A DNA stretch of 35,852 bases, taken from contig NZ_JAANNO010000007.1 in the NCBI RefSeq assembly GCF_011250645.1, positions 34,765 to 70,616 of the forward strand, given 5' to 3'. Positions 33,978 through 35,852 of this stretch are shown one piece after another. The DNA comes from Motilibacter aurantiacus (GTDB lineage: Bacteria > Actinomycetota > Actinomycetes > Motilibacterales > Motilibacteraceae). The first letter of the stretch is position 1. Each line of letters opens with the position of its first letter. The position numbers were made by a program, and so were the translations under genes. The notes beneath the pieces were generated by a model. It was given only the letters and a program-made list of their open reading frames with translations. It did no database searches and was not told the DNA's origin.

Positions 33978-35627
33978 ATGTCCGCCCCCCGCCGTGACCC
34001 GGCCCTGGCTCCGCTCCCGCGCCCACGCGCACCGCAGGGCGTCGAGCCCGCCGCGCGCCCCGCGACCGGCCGGGCGCGGGCGCTGCTCGACGCGGTCGTC
34101 GCGATCGGCGCGGACCTCACGCTGGGCGCGGTGCCGGAGAACGTCGTCCGCGCCGCCGTCGGGCTCGTCCCGGCCCGCACCGCCGTGCTGGCCGTCCTCG
34201 GCCCGGACCGGCAGCTGCGCCGCGTCGCGGCCGCGCAGCGGGAGGGCGGTCCCGCGACCGTGTTGGAGGAGGCGCAGGCGCGGGCGGCGTACGCCCGGCT
34301 GCTGGCCGCCGAGCCGGACGGTGGCACGGTCCGGGTGCCCGTCACCGAGCGCGGCACGGCGCTCGGAGCCCTGCTGCTCGCGGCCGACGGCCAGCTGCAG
34401 GGCGCGCTGACCGAGGAGGACCGGGACACCGTGGCGGCGCTGGCGGCCGCCGCAGGCGTGGCGCTGGGCAACGCCCGCGTCCTCGAGGAGGCCGACCGGC
34501 GGCGCCGCTGGCTCGAGGCGGCCGGTGAGATCACCTCCTCGCTGCTCGGCGACGCCGACCGCGACACCGAGCTCGGGCTGGTGGCCCGGCGGGCCCGGGA
34601 GGTCGCCGAGGCGGACATCGCCCTGATCATGCTGCCGTTCGGGCGCGACGAGCTCGTGGTGGAGGTGCTCGCCGGCACCGGGGACGGCGACCCCTGCGGC
34701 CTCACGGGCGCCCGCATGCCGCTCGAGGGCTCGCTCTGCGGGCAGGTCGTCCTCCAGGGGCAGGCCGTCGTGGTGGACGACCCGCCGCTGACCGGCGGCG
34801 AGGTACGCGCCGACGTCGAGATCGCGCAGCTTCCCGGCACCGTGCTGGTGACCGGCGCGACGCTGCTCGTGCCGCTCGGCGCCGCTCACGACGTACGCGG
34901 TGTCCTGGCCGTCGCCCGCAGGCCCGGCGCGCCGAACTTCAGCACCATCGACGTCCAGCTCGCGACGACCTTCGCCAACCAGGCCGCCCTGGCGCTGGAC
35001 CGGCACCGGGCGCAGTCCGACCGCGCCCACCTCGCGGTCTACGAGGACCGCGACCGGATCGCCCGCGACCTGCACGACCTGGTGATCCAGCGCCTGTTCG
35101 CCACCGGGCTCGGCCTGCAGGGGCTCAGCCGCACCTCCGACGAGCGGACGAAGGCCCGGCTGGCGGTGGCGGTCGACGACCTGGACGCGACGATCCGCGA
35201 CATCCGGACGACGATCTTCGAGCTCAACCGCCGCGTCGACAGCGACGACCTGCGCGGCCAGGTGCGCGACGTGCTGGCCGAGGCCGAGCGGGCGCTGGGC
35301 TACCCGGCCCGCCTGCAGCTGCGCGGCCCGATCGCCGAGGGCGTGCCGGACGAGGTACGCCCCCACCTGCTCGCCGTCCTGCGCGAGTCGATGTCGAACG
35401 TCGCGCGCCACTCCGGCGCCGACGCCGTCGCCGTCGCGTTGACCGTCGACCGCGGGCTCACCCTCGTCATCGAGGACAACGGCTCCGGCCTCGGGGAGCG
35501 GGCGCGCGGCGGCAACGGGCTGCGCAACATGCGCCGGCGGGCGGAGATGTTCGGCGGCGGGATGTCCGTCGAGACCCGCGAGGGCGGCTCGGGGACGCGG
35601 CTGGAGTGGCGCGTGCCGCTGGGGTGA
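33978..35627 (+). CDS. GAF-GAF sensor histidine kinase (HisKA_3, DevS/NarX-like)
   Basis: A 549-residue cytoplasmic sensor kinase. Two GAF-like domains (about 40-165 and 180-340) precede a HisKA_3 dimerisation domain with phospho-His366 in RIARDLHDLVIQRLF, and an HATPase with LLAVLRESMSNVARHSGA, IEDNGSGLG and GNGLRNMRRRAEMFGG. The arrangement matches DevS/DosT, whose GAF domain can bind heme, but no heme ligand can be assigned here. No TM helix is seen. The ATG at 33978 lacks a ribosome site and may be leaderless; its leader overlaps the cheA promoter region. No response regulator gene is in view, though one may lie beyond the right edge. Confidence 0.9.
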   Translation: MSAPRRDPALAPLPRPRAPQGVEPAARPATGRARALLDAVVAIGADLTLGAVPENVVRAAVGLVPARTAVLAVLGPDRQLRRVAAAQREGGPATVLEEAQARAAYARLLAAEPDGGTVRVPVTERGTALGALLLAADGQLQGALTEEDRDTVAALAAAAGVALGNARVLEEADRRRRWLEAAGEITSSLLGDADRDTELGLVARRAREVAEADIALIMLPFGRDELVVEVLAGTGDGDPCGLTGARMPLEGSLCGQVVLQGQAVVVDDPPLTGGEVRADVEIAQLPGTVLVTGATLLVPLGAAHDVRGVLAVARRPGAPNFSTIDVQLATTFANQAALALDRHRAQSDRAHLAVYEDRDRIARDLHDLVIQRLFATGLGLQGLSRTSDERTKARLAVAVDDLDATIRDIRTTIFELNRRVDSDDLRGQVRDVLAEAERALGYPARLQLRGPIAEGVPDEVRPHLLAVLRESMSNVARHSGADAVAVALTVDRGLTLVIEDNGSGLGERARGGNGLRNMRRRAEMFGGGMSVETREGGSGTRLEWRVPLG

Positions 35628-35642
35628 CCCCGCCGGCTGTGC

Positions 35643-35698
35643 GCGGCCCTCCGGCCGCAGGGCACGGCCTCGGGCCCCGGGGCCCACGTGTGGGCCCC
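35643..35698 (+). terminator. Hairpins after the sensor kinase gene
   Basis: Two perfect inverted repeats follow the stop: GCGGCC-CTCC-GGCCGC (35643-35658) and GGGGCCCAC-GT-GTGGGCCCC (35679-35698). Either could end the transcript. The remaining 35699-35811 stretch shows no supported gene. Confidence 0.55.
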
Positions 35699-35811
35699 TG
35701 CAGGCGGTCCGAGGTGGCGCCCAGGGGTCGCAGGTCGACGGCTCGGGCGGCTGTCGGGTGACGAGGGCGCTCAGCCGACGCTCCTTCGCGGCCGGCGCAC
35801 GCGCGTCCCGC

Positions 35812-35852
35812 GCCGCACACGACGAGAGCCGCACACGACGAGAGCCGCACAC
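35812..35852. repeat. 16-bp tandem repeat running off the right edge
   Basis: Two exact copies of GCCGCACACGACGAGA (35812-35827, 35828-35843) and nine bases of a third (35844-35852) reach the window edge. The array may continue. The unit is not a multiple of three and no frame across it looks coding. Confidence 0.8.

Noticed and set aside
35650-35852. A coding gene entering from the right edge on the minus strand
   Set aside because: The open frames cross a 16-bp repeat and hairpins and show no recognisable protein features.

Overview
The window is GC-rich actinobacterial DNA: third codon positions are almost all G or C, GTG starts are common, sugar binding proteins carry Tat or lipoprotein signals, and the terminators are perfect hairpins without U-tracts. 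It holds 31 protein genes, one of them cut by the left edge, and no rRNA, tRNA, insertion sequence, phage gene or CRISPR array that I can see. A motile, plant-polymer-degrading actinobacterium fits best (motile genera such as Motilibacter, Kineococcus or Geodermatophilus relatives come to mind), but I cannot place the genus.

Two themes interleave. The first is xylan and xylose use: a ChvE/XylF-type monosaccharide importer (xylFGH, 1-4066, minus), a secreted GH3 beta-xylosidase (4716-7475, plus), an acetate kinase with a small LuxR-type regulator (7501-9142, minus), xylulokinase and xylose isomerase (18503-21155, minus) with a divergent ROK repressor XylR (21220-22506), a CUT1-type oligosaccharide importer without its own ATPase (23268-26351, minus) with a divergent LacI regulator (26537-27559), and a Tat-exported sugar isomerase-like protein (28720-29697). 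A matching operator-like element lies at the -10 region of both xylA and xylF, so one repressor probably controls uptake and catabolism.

The second theme is chemotaxis: a tightly overlapping cheB-cheR-cheY-cheX-cheY run followed by a CheX-like gene (13149 down to 9365), a methyl-accepting receptor (16818-18425), and cheA-cheW (33856 down to 30972). Upstream of both cheB and cheA lies a sigma-28 type promoter candidate with exactly 15 bases between its two boxes. No flagellar genes, cheD or cheZ are in view.

The rest is a gamma-glutamyltransferase (13312-15114), two short-chain dehydrogenases (one facing a MerR regulator across a MerR-type promoter), an alpha/beta hydrolase, a GAF-GAF histidine kinase (33978-35627), a possible leaderless 34-residue membrane protein (16520-16624), and an unrecognised 303-residue protein (29795-30706). 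The most useful leads are the shared xyl operator, the paired sigma-28 promoters, the CheA with tandem CheW domains and a histone-like linker, the CheX-like protein closing the che operon, and short tandem repeats at 27577-27646 and at the right edge.
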